A DNA stretch of 64,000 nt from Mycolicibacterium senegalense (lineage in GTDB: Bacteria > Actinomycetota > Actinomycetes > Mycobacteriales > Mycobacteriaceae), in NCBI RefSeq assembly GCF_019645875.1, contig NZ_CP081000.1:1364001-1428000 (forward strand), given 5' to 3'. Below the pieces are notes generated by a model that saw only the letters and a list, made by a program, of their open reading frames with translations, was not told the DNA's origin and did not search any database. Every line of letters starts with the position of its first letter. Positions within the stretch are counted from its first letter, which is position 1. Positions 46,100 through 57,397 of this stretch are shown here, piece by piece. The translations under genes were made by a program, and so were the position numbers.

Positions 46100-47026
46100 C
46101 TAGGTGAGTTGCGGGATCACGTCGGCGGCAAGGCGTTCCAACTGTTCGCGGTCCTCGGCGATCGTGGCACCCGTCGGATTGAGCACGATGGTCTGCGCAC
46201 CCGCGTCGAGCACCTCACGCAGACCCCGCGCCACCTCGTCGGCGGTTCCGGCCAGCGCCACATCGCCCAGCCCGGCCCGGTCGCCGTAGATCCGGCTCAG
46301 CCCCGACTCCACCCGCTCGCGCGCACGCGCCCGGTCGTCGTCGACGATCAGATACACCCGCTTGCCGATCCGGAAATTCTCCGCGTCCTTTCCCTGCTCG
46401 TCGAGTTCGCGGCGCACCGTGCGTACCGCTTCGGCGAATGCCGCCGTGGTCGAGGAGCCGGCCCCCAGAAACGCGTCACCGTAACGGACCGCTCGCGCCA
46501 GAGCCGTCGGCGCATTGGCACCGAACCAGATCGGCGGATGTGGTCGTTGGACCGGTTTGGGGCTGATGGCCAGATCGTCGACATCGCGGAAGCGGCCGTG
46601 GAAGGTGATCCTGGGCTCGTCCGACCACGCGGCCTTCATCAGCTCCAGCCCCTCGGTGAAGCTGGCGATGAACGTCGAGCGGTCCACCCCGAAGGCCGGG
46701 AACTGCCGGAAACTCCCGCCCGGAGCCACACCGACGTCGAGGCGGCCGTGGCTGAGCCGGTCCACCGCGGTGATCGCCGACGCCAGTTGCAGCGGATCGT
46801 GCAGCGACGTGACGAGGACCGCCACACCCAGCCGCAGCCTCGTGGTGACCGCTGCGGCGTAGGACAGCAGCTCCAGCGGGGCGATCGTCGGAGCCGGACC
46901 CACGGTCTGCTCGATCGTCCAACCGCCCTCGAATCCGAGTTCCTCGGCGCGAGCCAGGTAGGCCTTGAAACCCGATTCGTCGAAACCGTCCTGATCGAGC
47001 TGCGGAAGCGAGATGGAGAAGGTCAC
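46100..47026 (-). CDS. LLM-class (luciferase-like) F420-dependent oxidoreductase
   Basis: 308 aa TIM-barrel protein. FSISLPQLDQDG, RLRLGVAVLVTSLHDPLQLA, DRLSHGRLDVGVAPGG and PHPPIWFGANAPTALARA are conserved in luciferase-like monooxygenases; mycobacterial members mostly use cofactor F420. The substrate is unknown. GTG 47026 is chosen because a TACCGT -10 box lies 7 nt upstream (leaderless); GTG 47035 is an alternative, and the longest open frame overlaps sppA's promoter. Confidence 0.85.
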   Translation of the reverse strand: MTFSISLPQLDQDGFDESGFKAYLARAEELGFEGGWTIEQTVGPAPTIAPLELLSYAAAVTTRLRLGVAVLVTSLHDPLQLASAITAVDRLSHGRLDVGVAPGGSFRQFPAFGVDRSTFIASFTEGLELMKAAWSDEPRITFHGRFRDVDDLAISPKPVQRPHPPIWFGANAPTALARAVRYGDAFLGAGSSTTAAFAEAVRTVRRELDEQGKDAENFRIGKRVYLIVDDDRARARERVESGLSRIYGDRAGLGDVALAGTADEVARGLREVLDAGAQTIVLNPTGATIAEDREQLERLAADVIPQLT

Positions 47027-47098
47027 CTGTATCACGGTACGACGACGAGGTGCACGTGCCGAGGTTTCTCGTCGACGCGCGCGCAGTACGCGGATCGG

Positions 47099-47104
47099 TA
47101 GGCT
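47099..47104 (+). promoter_or_regulatory. -10 box for leaderless sppA transcript
   Basis: TAGGCT lies 6 nt before ATG 47111, without a ribosome site. Faces the -10 box of the LLM gene (47034-47039, minus strand). Confidence 0.5.
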
Positions 47105-47110
47105 CGTTTC

Positions 47111-48895
47111 ATGTTCGCGTTTCTCCCAGGGATCCCGGGCCAGGACGAACTCAAGGTGCTGGCCCGGCGCATTGACACCGCCCGGCACAACGGCGTCCCC
47201 AGCGGATGCGTGCTGGAACTGGATCTGTTGTCGATACCGCCGGAGACCGCGGGCTTCGACCCGTTGGCCATGATCGCGGGCGGTGGTCGGCCGCTCGTGC
47301 TGCGGCAGGCCATCGCGGCGATCCACCGCGCCGCAGAGGACGATCGGGTGGCGGGACTGATCGCGCGGGTGCAGCTTCCCGCCGCCGCTCCAGGGCCGGT
47401 GCAGGAACTGCGGGCCGCCATAGCGGAATTCAGCGCCGCCAAACCCACGCTGGCCTGGGCCGAGACCTACCCGGGCACGCTGTCGTACTACCTGGCATCG
47501 GCATTTCGTGAAGTCTGGATGCAGCCGTCGGGAACGGTCGGCCTGGTCGGTTTCGCCACCAATGCGACGTTCCTGCGTGATGCGCTCGACAAGGTGGGCA
47601 TCGAGCCGCAGTTCGTCGCGCGCGGTGAATACAAGTCAGCGGCAAACGTTTTCACCGAGGACCGCTACACCGACGCGCAGCGTGAGGCTGACGGCCGGAT
47701 GATCGAGAGCCTGCAGTCGCAGGTGTGGCAGGCCATCGCCGAATCCCGTCAGCTGAGCATCGAGGCGGTCAACGCACTGGCCGACCGGGCACCGGTGCTG
47801 CGGGACGATGCGGTGACGGCCGGTCTGGTCGACCACATCGGGTTCCGCGACGAGGCCTATGCGCGCATCGGTGAACTCTCGGGTGGCCCCGAGGCGGCCG
47901 GTACCGATGCCGACAACCATCCGGATGCCTTGCCGCGGCTTTATCTTTCGCGTTATGCGCGGACGTCCCCGAAGGTGCCCGCACCGCAGATCCCGGGCCG
48001 TAAATCCAAGCCCACCATCGCGGTGGTGACGCTGCACGGTCCCATCGTCAGCGGTCGCGGCGGTCCGCAGGTGTTGCCGTTGGGCAATTCCAGTGCCGGC
48101 GGCGACACCATCGCCGCGGCCCTGCGTGAGGCGGCCGCCGACGACGACGTCTCGGCGATCGTCCTGCGGGTAGACAGTCCCGGCGGTTCGGTCAGTGGCT
48201 CGGAAACCATTTGGCGGGAGGTGGTTCGGGCCCGCGATCGAGGAAAACCCGTCGTCGCGTCGATGGGCGCGGTCGCCGCGTCGGGTGGCTACTACGTGTC
48301 GATGGCGGCCGACGAGATCGTGGCCAACGCCGGCTCCATCACCGGATCCATCGGCGTGATCACCGGCAAGCTGATCTCACGCGAACTCAAGGACAAGCTC
48401 GGGGTGGGGTCGGATTCGTTGCGTACCAATCCCAATGCCGATGCCTGGTCGTCGAATGCTCCGTTCACCGACGAACAGCACACCCAGATCGAAGCCGAAA
48501 CCGACCTGCTCTACACCGATTTCATCGAGCGGGTGGCGGTCGGGCGCAAGCTGTCGGTCGAGCAGGTCGATGAAGTGGCTCGGGGACGGGTCTGGACCGG
48601 CGCCGACGCCAAAGATCGCGGCCTGGTCGACGAACTCGGCGGGCTACGGGTCGCGGTCACCCGCGCCAAGGCGCTGGCCGGGCTGGACCCGGACACCAAG
48701 GTGCGGGTGCTGAGTTACCCGGGCTCGTCCTGGCTGGACATGTTGCGGCCCAAGCCGTCTTCGCAACCGGCCGCGGCGACACTGCCGCAAGCCGTCGGGA
48801 ACCTGCTGGGCCAATCGGTCGTGGGAGCGATCGAAAATGCGGGCCGCACGATGACCGGGGCCAGTGCCCTATGGCTGGGCGACCACCGATTTTGA
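47111..48895 (+). CDS. sppA: signal peptide peptidase SppA, 67K type
   Basis: 594 aa with two tandem S49 domains. The catalytic Lys is K175 (RGEYKSAAN) in the first half and the nucleophile is S391 (AVAASGGYY) in the second; [14 protein letters not shown] and [13 protein letters not shown] are also conserved. It digests cleaved signal peptides in the membrane. No strong N-terminal membrane anchor is obvious, as in other mycobacterial copies. Same place as Rv0724, after rplO. Confidence 0.93.
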   Translation: MFAFLPGIPGQDELKVLARRIDTARHNGVPSGCVLELDLLSIPPETAGFDPLAMIAGGGRPLVLRQAIAAIHRAAEDDRVAGLIARVQLPAAAPGPVQELRAAIAEFSAAKPTLAWAETYPGTLSYYLASAFREVWMQPSGTVGLVGFATNATFLRDALDKVGIEPQFVARGEYKSAANVFTEDRYTDAQREADGRMIESLQSQVWQAIAESRQLSIEAVNALADRAPVLRDDAVTAGLVDHIGFRDEAYARIGELSGGPEAAGTDADNHPDALPRLYLSRYARTSPKVPAPQIPGRKSKPTIAVVTLHGPIVSGRGGPQVLPLGNSSAGGDTIAAALREAAADDDVSAIVLRVDSPGGSVSGSETIWREVVRARDRGKPVVASMGAVAASGGYYVSMAADEIVANAGSITGSIGVITGKLISRELKDKLGVGSDSLRTNPNADAWSSNAPFTDEQHTQIEAETDLLYTDFIERVAVGRKLSVEQVDEVARGRVWTGADAKDRGLVDELGGLRVAVTRAKALAGLDPDTKVRVLSYPGSSWLDMLRPKPSSQPAAATLPQAVGNLLGQSVVGAIENAGRTMTGASALWLGDHRF

Positions 48896-49082
48896 CGTAA
48901 AGGACAATTGCGACAGGGTAACGCCGCGGTGCATCGACCCGGTCGGCGCGGTAACGTCAGATCTTGGCAATTGATGATTTGTCGACGAAACGACGGCCTG
49001 GCCCTGCGGTGTTCAACCCAGTCAGAGCAGCCGTAACAGAGTGCGCGGCGGGGAACGGTGTCGTCAGACACATGGAGGACCC

Positions 49083-50549
49083 GTGCCCGCGCGCAAAAGC
49101 CCGATCAGGGGCTTTGGAGACAAACCGGAGATCGACTACCGCGAACCTGCCGAGAATCCGCCGGACCCTGGCGTACTGAAGCGGGCGATCGCCGCATCGG
49201 CGATCGGTAACGCCACCGAATGGTTCGACTACGGCATATACGCCTACGGCGTGGGCTATATCTCGGCCGCCATCTTTCCCGGGGACGCCCAGCAGGCGAC
49301 CTTGCTGGCATTGGCCACGTTCGCCATTTCGTTCCTGGTCCGTCCGCTCGGCGGCTTCGTCTGGGGACCGCTCGGCGACCGGCTCGGCCGTAAACACGTG
49401 CTGGCCATCACCATCGTGCTGATGGCCGGCGCGACCTTCTGCGTCGGGCTGATTCCGTCGTACGCCTCGATCGGAATGTGGGCCCCGGCGCTGATGGTGG
49501 CCTTGCGGATGATCCAAGGTTTCTCCACCGGCGGCGAATATGGCGGTGCGGCAACATTTATGGCCGAGTACGCGCCGTCGCGGCGACGCGGGTTCCTCGG
49601 CAGTTTCCTCGAATTCGGCACGTTGGCCGGTTTTTCGGTGGGCGCCCTGTTGATGCTGACGTTCTCGGTGGTGCTCAGCGATGAGCAGATGGGGCAATGG
49701 GGATGGCGCCTACCCTTCCTGGTCGCCGCCCCGCTCGGGCTGATCGGCGTCTACCTGCGTTCGCGGCTGGAAGACACCCCGATATTTCGTGAGCTGGAGG
49801 AGTCCGGCGAGACCGAACAAGGTGCGGTCAGCCAGTTCCGCGATCTGGTGGTGGAGTACTGGGCCCCGATCCTGCGTCTGGTGGGCCTGGTCGTAGCCCT
49901 CAACGTGGTCAACTACACGTTGCTCACCTATATGCCGACCTATCTGGAACAGACCATCGGCTTGTCGAGCAGTCACTCGCTGATCGTTCCCGTGATCGGG
50001 ATGCTCTCGATGATGGTGTTCCTGCCGCTCAGCGGCCACATCTCGGACCGGGTCGGCCGCAAACCGATGTGGTGGGTCTCGCTTGTCGGCCTGTTCATCG
50101 CCGGCGTGCCGATGTTCCTGCTGATGTCGACGAACATGGTCGGCGCGATCATCGGATTCGCCGTGCTCGGGCTGCTCTATGTGCCGCAGTTGTCCACCAT
50201 CTCGGCGACGTTCCCGGCGATGTTCCCCACCCAGGTCCGCTATGCCGGGTTCGCCATCGCCTACAACGTGTCGACGTCGCTGTTCGGCGGAACCGCGCCG
50301 GCGATCAACGACTGGCTGGTCAACAAGACCGGCGACCAGCTGATCCCGGCCTACTACATGATGGTGGCCTGCGTGATCGGCATGCTGGCGCTGATCAAGG
50401 TGCCCGAGACGGCCCGATGTCCGATCAGCGGCACCGAGATCCCCGGTACTCCGGAAGCCCCGGCGCAGCTCGATTACGAGACGGGGGCCGAGGAGGAGTC
50501 GGAGGCCGATGCCGGCGCGGGCACGCCGGCCGCGTCAGCCGACCGGTAG
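49083..50549 (+). CDS. MFS transporter, ProP/metabolite-H+ symporter type
   Basis: 488 aa, 12 membrane segments. The start ASAIGNATEWFDYGIYAY, the motif GDRLGRKHVLAITIVLMAG and the FSTGGEYGGAATFMAEYAP segment are typical of the ProP/ShiA/KgtP family of osmolyte and organic-acid symporters. The C-terminal tail after residue 455 is acidic and disordered. GTG 49083 is preceded by GGAGG; no gene is seen in the 187-nt gap before it. Substrate may be proline/betaine or a carboxylic acid. Confidence 0.88.
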   Translation: MPARKSPIRGFGDKPEIDYREPAENPPDPGVLKRAIAASAIGNATEWFDYGIYAYGVGYISAAIFPGDAQQATLLALATFAISFLVRPLGGFVWGPLGDRLGRKHVLAITIVLMAGATFCVGLIPSYASIGMWAPALMVALRMIQGFSTGGEYGGAATFMAEYAPSRRRGFLGSFLEFGTLAGFSVGALLMLTFSVVLSDEQMGQWGWRLPFLVAAPLGLIGVYLRSRLEDTPIFRELEESGETEQGAVSQFRDLVVEYWAPILRLVGLVVALNVVNYTLLTYMPTYLEQTIGLSSSHSLIVPVIGMLSMMVFLPLSGHISDRVGRKPMWWVSLVGLFIAGVPMFLLMSTNMVGAIIGFAVLGLLYVPQLSTISATFPAMFPTQVRYAGFAIAYNVSTSLFGGTAPAINDWLVNKTGDQLIPAYYMMVACVIGMLALIKVPETARCPISGTEIPGTPEAPAQLDYETGAEEESEADAGAGTPAASADR

Positions 50550-50579
50550 CCGGGCGATCCATGTAAGGGCTACTCGGTA

Positions 50580-50640
50580 CGCGTATGAAGCGTGGTGGCG
50601 GTTGCAGGGCCGATTTTCCGCCGTAGCGCTTCATGCGCGG
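50580..50640. repeat. dispersed palindromic repeat, copy 2
   Basis: Arms 50580-50601 and 50618-50639 pair with 17 of 22 positions identical after inversion, loop 16 nt. The core GTATGAAGCG and AGCGCTTCATGCGCGG is shared with copy 1 at 12352-12413. It lies between the stops of two convergent genes and may also act as a weak terminator. Confidence 0.72.
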
Positions 50641-50644
50641 GGTG

Positions 50645-51565
50645 TCATTCCAAAGTGCCGCTGATGTAGACGATTTCGCCCATCGGGTCGTTCTCGTCAC
50701 GGTCGGGTACCGGCAGGCCGTGGCGGACGAACAACTCCGAGCGCGCCACGCCGTTCATCTGCCAGCCCTTGGCGCTCAAATAGTCGGCAGCCGAATGCCG
50801 CTCGCCGTGATAGATCAACGACGGCATGTCCAGGTTCAACCCCATCTGGCTGAAGGCCGCGGTGGCGGCGCGGGCCTTCTCCGGGTCGAAATCCTTGAGC
50901 CCCGGCACGAACTCGGTGGCCACCGCGCTGCCCCGGGCGCTGAGCGCGGCGATGTTGTCGAACAACCGATCCTGCGCTTCGGGCGGCAGATAGATCAACA
51001 ACCCCTCGGCGCACCACGCAGTCGGAGCAGCGGGATCGAATCCCGCTGCCTGCAGCGCGGCCGGCCAGTCGTCGCGCAGGTCGACGGGCACGGTGCGGCG
51101 TTCCGCCGTGGGTTCGGCGCCCAGATCGGCCAATGTGCGGGTCTTGAACTCGATCACCTCGGGCTGGTCGATCTCATAGACCACGGTGCCCTCGGGCCAC
51201 GGCAGCCGATAGGCGCGGGAATCCAGGCCGGAAGCCAGGATCACCGCCTGGCGAATCCCCGCCTTTCCTGCCGCGATGAAGAAGTCGTCGAAAAACCGGG
51301 TACGCACCGCCATTTCGTCGATGTTGGCGCGAGCCCGGTCGGCGGCGTCCGGTGTCAGCTGAGCCAGCGATTCCAGGCTCAGCTCACCGTCGACCATCTT
51401 GGTGAACACGTCGATGCCCACCGCGCGGACCAGCGGCGCTGCGAACGGATCGTCGATCAGCCCGTGCGGTTCCCGGCTGGCGATAGCCCGCCCCGTAGCC
51501 ACCAACGTCGCGGTTGCCCCGACACTGGAGGCCAGATCCCAGCTGTCGCCGTCGGTACGTGTCAT
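50645..51565 (-). CDS. SAM-dependent methyltransferase, mycobacterial TIGR00027 family, paralogue 1
   Basis: 306 aa. Shares with its three upstream neighbours the N-terminus [14 protein letters not shown], the FDDFF segment, the SAM site [17 protein letters not shown], the acidic [14 protein letters not shown] strand end and [17 protein letters not shown]. Family members are annotated as putative O-methyltransferases of lipids or secondary metabolites. Last gene of a four-gene leftward array; gap to paralogue 2 is 18 nt. Confidence 0.9.
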   Translation of the reverse strand: MTRTDGDSWDLASSVGATATLVATGRAIASREPHGLIDDPFAAPLVRAVGIDVFTKMVDGELSLESLAQLTPDAADRARANIDEMAVRTRFFDDFFIAAGKAGIRQAVILASGLDSRAYRLPWPEGTVVYEIDQPEVIEFKTRTLADLGAEPTAERRTVPVDLRDDWPAALQAAGFDPAAPTAWCAEGLLIYLPPEAQDRLFDNIAALSARGSAVATEFVPGLKDFDPEKARAATAAFSQMGLNLDMPSLIYHGERHSAADYLSAKGWQMNGVARSELFVRHGLPVPDRDENDPMGEIVYISGTLE

Positions 51566-51583
51566 CGTGTGTCTCCCGATCGT

Positions 51584-52489
51584 CTAGTTCGATGCCTTCA
51601 GGGTTGCCGACAGATAACCGGAATCGCCCGCGAGATCGGCGAGCTCTTCGGGATAGTCGAAACCGTGCGAGTCGTAGGCCGCCTGGGTGGGTAGCACCGT
51701 GACGTCCCAGCCCTGGGGTGCGAGGTGGTCGCGGACCGCGGTGCGCTCGCCCGAATAGAACAGGTCCGTCAGATTCACGTCGGATCCGACCTTCTTGGAC
51801 CATTGGCTGACCCGTTCGGACCACTTGTCGGTGAGCGAGGCGGCGTCCATGTGTTCGGTGGCCAACCGGCTGCCCGGGGCGCTGAGCGCGGTGATGTTGT
51901 CCAGCAGCCGGTCCTGAGCTTCCGGCGGCAGGTAGATCAGCAGGCCTTCGGCGATCCAGGCGGTCGGAACCTGTGGGTCGAAGCCGTTGTCACGCAGAGC
52001 CTTCGGCCAGTCGTCACGCAGATCGATCGGCACCGTGTGAAGTTCGGCGGCCGGTTGAGCCCCGAGATCGGTCAGGGTGCGGGTCTTGAACTCCAGGACC
52101 GCCGGCTGGTCCACCTCGAACACGACGGTGCCGGCAGGCCAGTCGAGCCGGTAGGCGCGGGTGTCCAACCCGGCCGCCAGGATCACCGCCTGCCGGATGC
52201 CGGCCTCGCCTGCGGCACTGAAGAAGTCGTCGAAGAACCGCGTGCGTACCGCGATCTGCTCGCACATCCGCTGCCGGTCGAGCATCACGTCGCCCTCGAC
52301 GCACACCTCTCCGTCGGCGAGCCGGATGCTGTGTTCCAGGCCTACCGCACGTACGAGCGCGTCAGCGTACGGATCGTTGATCAGCGGGTCGGGTTGCTTG
52401 GTTGCCAACGCGCGGGATGCCGCGACACCGGTCGCGGTAGCGCCGACGCTGGTGGCCAGATCCCAGGTGTCGCCTTCGGTGCGGGTCAT
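51584..52489 (-). CDS. SAM-dependent methyltransferase, TIGR00027 family, paralogue 2
   Basis: 301 aa. Same domain plan: [20 protein letters not shown], the SAM loop [32 protein letters not shown] and [20 protein letters not shown]. The insert after residue 65 ([19 protein letters not shown]) differs from its neighbours, as does the substrate-facing segment around residues 215-255, so a distinct substrate is likely. ATG 52489 with GGAG upstream. Confidence 0.9.
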   Translation of the reverse strand: MTRTEGDTWDLATSVGATATGVAASRALATKQPDPLINDPYADALVRAVGLEHSIRLADGEVCVEGDVMLDRQRMCEQIAVRTRFFDDFFSAAGEAGIRQAVILAAGLDTRAYRLDWPAGTVVFEVDQPAVLEFKTRTLTDLGAQPAAELHTVPIDLRDDWPKALRDNGFDPQVPTAWIAEGLLIYLPPEAQDRLLDNITALSAPGSRLATEHMDAASLTDKWSERVSQWSKKVGSDVNLTDLFYSGERTAVRDHLAPQGWDVTVLPTQAAYDSHGFDYPEELADLAGDSGYLSATLKASN

Positions 52490-52496
52490 GGTGCTC

Positions 52497-53402
52497 CTAG
52501 TCTCGTATCGCGGTGACGGCCTGCGAATTCTGTTGCAGTGCGGCGGCTTCGCCGGAGGGGAAGCTGCGGCCGTAGTCGGCGAAGAGCTCGGGCCGCCGCC
52601 GCGCGGTCACCGACCATCCGCGCTCGGTGAGGTAATCGACGACCGAATTGCGCTCGCCGTCGTACCAGAGATTGGCCAGGTCCAGGTTGAGGCCGTGCTG
52701 ACGCCACTGCTCGCTCAACACCTGCCCGCGCTCCCGCAGGTTCACCGCCATACCGGGCAGGTGGTACTCGGTGGCCAGCCTGCTGCCTCGTGCGCTGAGC
52801 GCAGTGATGTTGTCGAACAACCGGTCCTGGGCCTCCGGCGGCAGATAGGCCAGCAGTCCCTCGGCGCTCCATGCGCTCGGTGCGCTCGGATCGAAGCCGG
52901 CGGCCTGAAGCGCGGCGGGCCAGTCCTCACGCAGGTCGACGGCCACGGTGCGGCGTTCGGCCGTGGGCGTGGCCCCGATCTGCGCCATGGTGGCGGTCTT
53001 GGCGCCGATCACCGCGGGCTGGTCGAGCTCGTAGACCACGGTGCCGTCGGGCCACGGCAGCCGGTAGGCGCGGGAGTCCAGGCCGGAGGCCAGGATCACC
53101 GCCTGCCGGATCCCGGCGTCGGTCGACGCGGTGAAGAAGTCGTCGAAGAACTTCGTCCGCACCGCCATGATGCCGGTCATCAGCGCGGCGCCTTCGGCCA
53201 GCTCGCCGTCGAGGGCGACCTCGCCGTCGACGAGCTTGGTGAAGAACTCGACGCCCACCGCGCGGACCAGATCCGCCGCGTACGGGTCGTTGATCAGCGG
53301 GTCGGGCTCAGCACTCGCGATCGCCCGTGCCGCGGCGACCATCGTCGCCGTCGCGCCCACACTGGAGGCCAGATCCCAGCTGTCGGTGTCAGACCGTGCC
53401 AT
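52497..53402 (-). CDS. SAM-dependent methyltransferase, TIGR00027 family, paralogue 3
   Basis: 301 aa. SAM loop [33 protein letters not shown] and [20 protein letters not shown]. The C-terminus ([18 protein letters not shown]) ends in a short variable tail instead of the common VLYI strand seen in paralogues 1 and 4. Separated from paralogue 2 by 7 nt and from paralogue 4 by 10 nt, so the array is one transcription unit. Confidence 0.9.
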   Translation of the reverse strand: MARSDTDSWDLASSVGATATMVAAARAIASAEPDPLINDPYAADLVRAVGVEFFTKLVDGEVALDGELAEGAALMTGIMAVRTKFFDDFFTASTDAGIRQAVILASGLDSRAYRLPWPDGTVVYELDQPAVIGAKTATMAQIGATPTAERRTVAVDLREDWPAALQAAGFDPSAPSAWSAEGLLAYLPPEAQDRLFDNITALSARGSRLATEYHLPGMAVNLRERGQVLSEQWRQHGLNLDLANLWYDGERNSVVDYLTERGWSVTARRRPELFADYGRSFPSGEAAALQQNSQAVTAIRD

Positions 53403-53412
53403 CGCCCGCCCC

Positions 53413-54339
53413 TCAGTTCTCGGCTTCGATGTAGAGCACCGATGCCGCGTGGGCCTCGTCCTCGACCGGCGGCAGGCCGGTCCGGATCAGCAGATCGTTG
53501 GACGAGATGGCGGTGGTCTTCCAGGAATGCCCTTGCAGATACGTCGTCACGTCGGCACGGTCGCCGAGGAAGATCAGCTCGTTGAGGTCCATGTCCAGGC
53601 CGTGTGCCCGCCACCGGTCGGTGAACTCCTGCATCCGGGCCCGGATGGTCTCCTCGTCGTTGGTTTCGGTCGCGGGCACTCCCTCGACGCCGAAGCGGCT
53701 GCCCGGCGCGCTCAGCGCGGTGACCTGATCGAGCAAACGGTCCTGCGCATCTCCCGGCAGGTAACCCAGCAATCCCTCGGCGATCCACGCCGTCGGCACC
53801 GACGGGTCGAACCCCGCCTCGGTCAGCGCCGCCGGCCAGTCGAAGCGCAGGTCGATGGCCACGGTACGACGATCGGTCGTCGGGACCGCGCCCAGGCTCG
53901 CCATGGTGGTGGTCTTGAACTCGATCACCTCGGGCTGGTCGACCTCGTAGACCACCGTGCCGTCCGGCCACGGCAGCCGATAGGCGCGGGAGTCCAGACC
54001 GGCCGCCAGGATGACCGCCTGTCGGATCCCGGCGCGGCATGCGCTCAGGAAGAAGTCGTCGAAGAAACGCGTGCGGGCCGCCATGCCGTTGGCGAACCGG
54101 ACCAGACCGGTGGCCGCCTCTTCGTCGAGACCCTCGGTGGTGAAGTCCTCGTCGACGAGCTTGGTGAAGAATTCCATCCCGACGGCGCGGACCAGGGGAG
54201 CGGCGAACGGATCGTCGATCACCGGATCATCTGAGTTCGTCGCCATCGCGCGCGCTGCCGCGACCATCGTCGCCGTCGCACCCACGCTTTGCGTAAGGTC
54301 CCACGAGTCCCCCTCATATCTGGTAGCAGTCCGCGCCAT
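53413..54339 (-). CDS. SAM-dependent methyltransferase, TIGR00027 family, paralogue 4
   Basis: 308 aa, first gene of the array. Same core ([73 protein letters not shown]). The start ATG 54339 has an AAGGGGAA ribosome site. In M. tuberculosis, genes of this family lie in the same interval between sppA and secY, so the array is ancestral and amplified locally. Confidence 0.9.
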   Translation of the reverse strand: MARTATRYEGDSWDLTQSVGATATMVAAARAMATNSDDPVIDDPFAAPLVRAVGMEFFTKLVDEDFTTEGLDEEAATGLVRFANGMAARTRFFDDFFLSACRAGIRQAVILAAGLDSRAYRLPWPDGTVVYEVDQPEVIEFKTTTMASLGAVPTTDRRTVAIDLRFDWPAALTEAGFDPSVPTAWIAEGLLGYLPGDAQDRLLDQVTALSAPGSRFGVEGVPATETNDEETIRARMQEFTDRWRAHGLDMDLNELIFLGDRADVTTYLQGHSWKTTAISSNDLLIRTGLPPVEDEAHAASVLYIEAEN

Positions 54340-54666
54340 GAATTCCCCTTTGTTCAGTCAGAATCAACGTGTTAGTTAGGTGATGTAATGAGCTGCCGCC
54401 GACTGTACGCTCCGATTCTGAAGAGAAGCTCTGCTCCGCATCTCGCCCGCAGCTCCGCCGCATCGCGGGGGGGAGTGGGGAGGCCCGACGCGGGTGCATG
54501 CAGGGGTCCTCTCCGGGACAACTGTTACTCTCGTAGACTGATTTGACGGCTGAGTCCGCAGGCTGCGCGCCTGCTGGGCGGCCGGACATGACTTGACCAT
54601 TGACGCTGGCTCCACCCAGCCCCATTTGGCACGCCGCGCTGAGAGGTCGGCTGCGCAGGAGGAAGA
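54340..54666. promoter_or_regulatory. 327-bp intergenic region between methyltransferase array and secY
   Basis: Divergent promoter region. No open frame of merit. TAGACT at 54534-54539 could be a -10 box for secY, but no convincing -35 is at the right distance. A strong ribosome site AGGAGGAAGA precedes the secY GTG. No repeat or terminator is visible. Confidence 0.4.
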
Positions 54667-55992
54667 GTGCTTTCGGCTTTCATCTCATCGCTGCGGACGG
54701 CCGACCTCAGACGCAAGATCCTGTTCACGTTGGGCCTGGTGATCCTGTACCGGGCCGGCGCGTCGATCCCGTCTCCGGGGGTTAACTACCCGAACGTCCA
54801 GAAGTGCATCGAGCAGGTCAGCGGCGGAGATTCGGCGCAGATCTACTCGTTGATCAACCTGTTCTCGGGTGGCGCGCTGCTGCAGCTGACCGTGTTCGCG
54901 GTGGGCGTCATGCCCTACATCACCGCCAGCATCATCGTGCAGCTGCTGGTCGTGGTGATCCCGCGCTTCGAGCAGCTGCAGAAGGAGGGCCAGGCCGGTC
55001 AGGCCAAGATGACGCAGTACACGCGTTATCTGTCGATCGCGCTGGCCATTCTGCAGGCCACCAGCATCGTGGCACTGGCCGCCAACGGCGGCCTGCTGCA
55101 GGGCTGCAGCCTCGACATCATCCAGGACAGCTCGGTCTTCGGGCTGATCGTCATCGTACTGGTGATGACGGCGGGCGCCGCGCTGGTGATGTGGATGGGC
55201 GAGCTGATCACCGAGCGCGGCATCGGCAACGGCATGTCCCTGCTGATCTTCGCCGGCATCGCCGCCCGGATCCCGTCCGAAGGCCAGACCATCCTGGAGA
55301 GCCGCGGCGGCCTGGTGTTCACCGCCGTCGTGGCAGCGACGCTGCTCATCATCGTCGGCGTGGTGTTCGTCGAGCAGGGCCAGCGCCGCATCCCGGTCCA
55401 GTACGCCAAGCGCATGGTGGGCCGCAAGATGTACGGCGGCACCTCCACCTACCTGCCGCTCAAGGTCAACCAGGCCGGCGTCATCCCGGTGATCTTCGCG
55501 TCGTCACTGATCTACATCCCGCACCTGATCACCCAGCTGATCCAGAGCGGCAGCTCGAACCCGGGCTCCGGTTGGTGGGACAAGTTCGTCGCCGACTACC
55601 TGACGAACCCGGCCGACCCGGTCTATATCGCGATCTACTTCGGTCTGATCATCTTCTTCACGTACTTCTACGTGTCGATCACGTTCAACCCCGACGAGCG
55701 TGCCGACGAGATGAAGAAGTTCGGCGGATTCATCCCGGGCATCCGACCAGGCAAGCCGACCGCGGACTACCTGCGGTACGTGCTCAGCCGGATCACCCTG
55801 CCCGGCTCTATCTACCTCGGTGTGATCGCCGTTCTGCCGAACGTCTTCCTGCAGATCGGAAACACCGGCTCGGTACAGAATCTGCCGTTCGGCGGTACCG
55901 CGGTTCTGATCATGATCGGTGTCGGTTTGGACACCGTCAAACAGATCGAGAGCCAGCTCATGCAACGCAACTACGAAGGGTTCCTGAAGTGA
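54667..55992 (+). CDS. secY: protein translocase subunit SecY
   Basis: 441 aa, ten membrane helices. [20 protein letters not shown] at the N-terminus, the plug-adjacent [20 protein letters not shown], and the cytoplasmic loop [20 protein letters not shown] that contacts SecA and the ribosome are all present. Core channel of the Sec system. GTG start; stop overlaps adk. Confidence 0.98.
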   Translation: MLSAFISSLRTADLRRKILFTLGLVILYRAGASIPSPGVNYPNVQKCIEQVSGGDSAQIYSLINLFSGGALLQLTVFAVGVMPYITASIIVQLLVVVIPRFEQLQKEGQAGQAKMTQYTRYLSIALAILQATSIVALAANGGLLQGCSLDIIQDSSVFGLIVIVLVMTAGAALVMWMGELITERGIGNGMSLLIFAGIAARIPSEGQTILESRGGLVFTAVVAATLLIIVGVVFVEQGQRRIPVQYAKRMVGRKMYGGTSTYLPLKVNQAGVIPVIFASSLIYIPHLITQLIQSGSSNPGSGWWDKFVADYLTNPADPVYIAIYFGLIIFFTYFYVSITFNPDERADEMKKFGGFIPGIRPGKPTADYLRYVLSRITLPGSIYLGVIAVLPNVFLQIGNTGSVQNLPFGGTAVLIMIGVGLDTVKQIESQLMQRNYEGFLK

Positions 55993-56534
55993 GAGTCGTC
56001 CTACTCGGACCGCCCGGTGCGGGCAAAGGCACGCAGGCAGAAAAGCTGTCCGAGAAGCTCGGCATCCCGCAAATCTCCACCGGGGACCTCTTCCGCAAGA
56101 ACATCGGTGACGGCACCCCGCTCGGACTCGAAGCCAAGCGCTACCTGGACGCCGGCGACCTGGTGCCTGCCGAACTGACGAACCGTCTGGTCGAGGACCG
56201 CATCGATCAGCCCGACGCCGCCGACGGTTTCATCCTGGACGGCTACCCGCGTTCGGTCGAGCAGGCCGGTGCGCTCAAGGACATGCTTGCCGCTCGCAAC
56301 ACCAAGCTCGACGCGGTGGTGGAGTTCCAGGTGTCCGAGGACGAGTTGCTGACCCGCCTCAAGGGCCGCGGCCGCGCCGACGACACCGACGAGGTCATCC
56401 GCAATCGCATGAAGGTCTACCGCGACGAGACCGAGCCGCTGCTTGAGTACTACCGCGACGACCTGAAGACCGTGGATGCGGTGGGCGGCCTCGACGAGGT
56501 GTTCGCCCGCGCGTTGCACGCACTGGGTAAGTGA
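55989..56534 (+). CDS. adk: adenylate kinase
   Basis: 181 aa, short form without the LID zinc insert, as in other mycobacteria. P-loop [18 protein letters not shown]-binding STGDLFRKN and the FILDGYPRS region are intact. Interconverts ATP, ADP and AMP. GTG 55989 overlaps the secY stop (GTGA). Confidence 0.98.
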   Translation: MRVVLLGPPGAGKGTQAEKLSEKLGIPQISTGDLFRKNIGDGTPLGLEAKRYLDAGDLVPAELTNRLVEDRIDQPDAADGFILDGYPRSVEQAGALKDMLAARNTKLDAVVEFQVSEDELLTRLKGRGRADDTDEVIRNRMKVYRDETEPLLEYYRDDLKTVDAVGGLDEVFARALHALGK

Positions 56535-57328
56535 TCAGATTGCCGGGGTTGCGTAAGCGCAAGGTTGTTGTGCAGCGTAGCGCCGGAGAGTTGGACGCGA
56601 TGGCGGTGGCCGGGGCCCTGGTCGCCTCGGCGCTGCGCGCGGTCCGCGATGCCGCCGCCCCGGGCGTGTCCACCCTCGAGCTGGATCAGATCGCCGAATC
56701 CGTGATCCGGGACGGTGGCGGTACGCCGTCGTTCCTCGGTTATCACGGATTCCCTGCCAGCATCTGCGCCTCCGTGAATGATCGTGTGGTGCATGGCATT
56801 CCGTCGGCCGGCGAGAAGTTGGCGGCCGGGGATCTGGTGTCCATCGACTGCGGTGCGATCGTCGACGGTTGGCACGGCGACTCGGCCGTCACGTTCGGGA
56901 TCGGCACACTCATCGCCGCTGACGAAGCCCTTTCTGCCGCAACGAAATCGGCGATGGAGGCCGGGATCGCGGCGATGCTGCCGGGAAACCGGCTGACCGA
57001 TGTCTCGCACGCGATCGAGGTGGAGACCCATGCCGCCGAAGCTCGTCACGACCGCAAGTACGGGATCGTCGACGGCTACGGCGGTCACGGCATCGGCCGG
57101 CAGATGCACATGGACCCGTTCCTTCCGAACGAAGGCGCCCCCGGGCGCGGCCCGTATCTGGAGCCGGGCTCGGTGCTGGCCATCGAACCCATGCTCACCC
57201 TGGGCACCACCGAGACCAGGATCCTCGACGACGAGTGGACCGTCGTCACCGCCGACGGGACCCGCGCGGCGCACTGGGAGCACACCGTCGCAGTCACCGA
57301 AGACGGCCCACGAATCCTCACCCAGTAA
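56531..57328 (+). CDS. map: methionine aminopeptidase, type I
   Basis: 265 aa. The metal ligands are in [17 protein letters not shown] (two Asp), [13 protein letters not shown] (His), AIEPMLTLG (Glu) and [13 protein letters not shown] (Glu); His of the S1 pocket is in [12 protein letters not shown]. Removes initiator Met. GTG 56531 overlaps adk by 4 nt. Equivalent to M. tuberculosis mapA (Rv0734). Confidence 0.97.
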   Translation: MIRLPGLRKRKVVVQRSAGELDAMAVAGALVASALRAVRDAAAPGVSTLELDQIAESVIRDGGGTPSFLGYHGFPASICASVNDRVVHGIPSAGEKLAAGDLVSIDCGAIVDGWHGDSAVTFGIGTLIAADEALSAATKSAMEAGIAAMLPGNRLTDVSHAIEVETHAAEARHDRKYGIVDGYGGHGIGRQMHMDPFLPNEGAPGRGPYLEPGSVLAIEPMLTLGTTETRILDDEWTVVTADGTRAAHWEHTVAVTEDGPRILTQ

Positions 57329-57397
57329 TTAACGCCAGCAATCACTACTCGAATCGCGCCCAACCGTTGGTCTGCGCCGGCGCGCAAAGGTAGTAAT

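Noticed and set aside
48896..49082. GGTAACG-type direct repeats before the MFS gene
   Set aside because: Two short similar stretches around 48920 and 48950, too short and imperfect to call a repeat element or operator.
54804..56534. 576-aa plus-strand frame running through secY into adk
   Set aside because: Only its last third, from GTG 55989, is a protein (adenylate kinase); the rest is secY out of frame.
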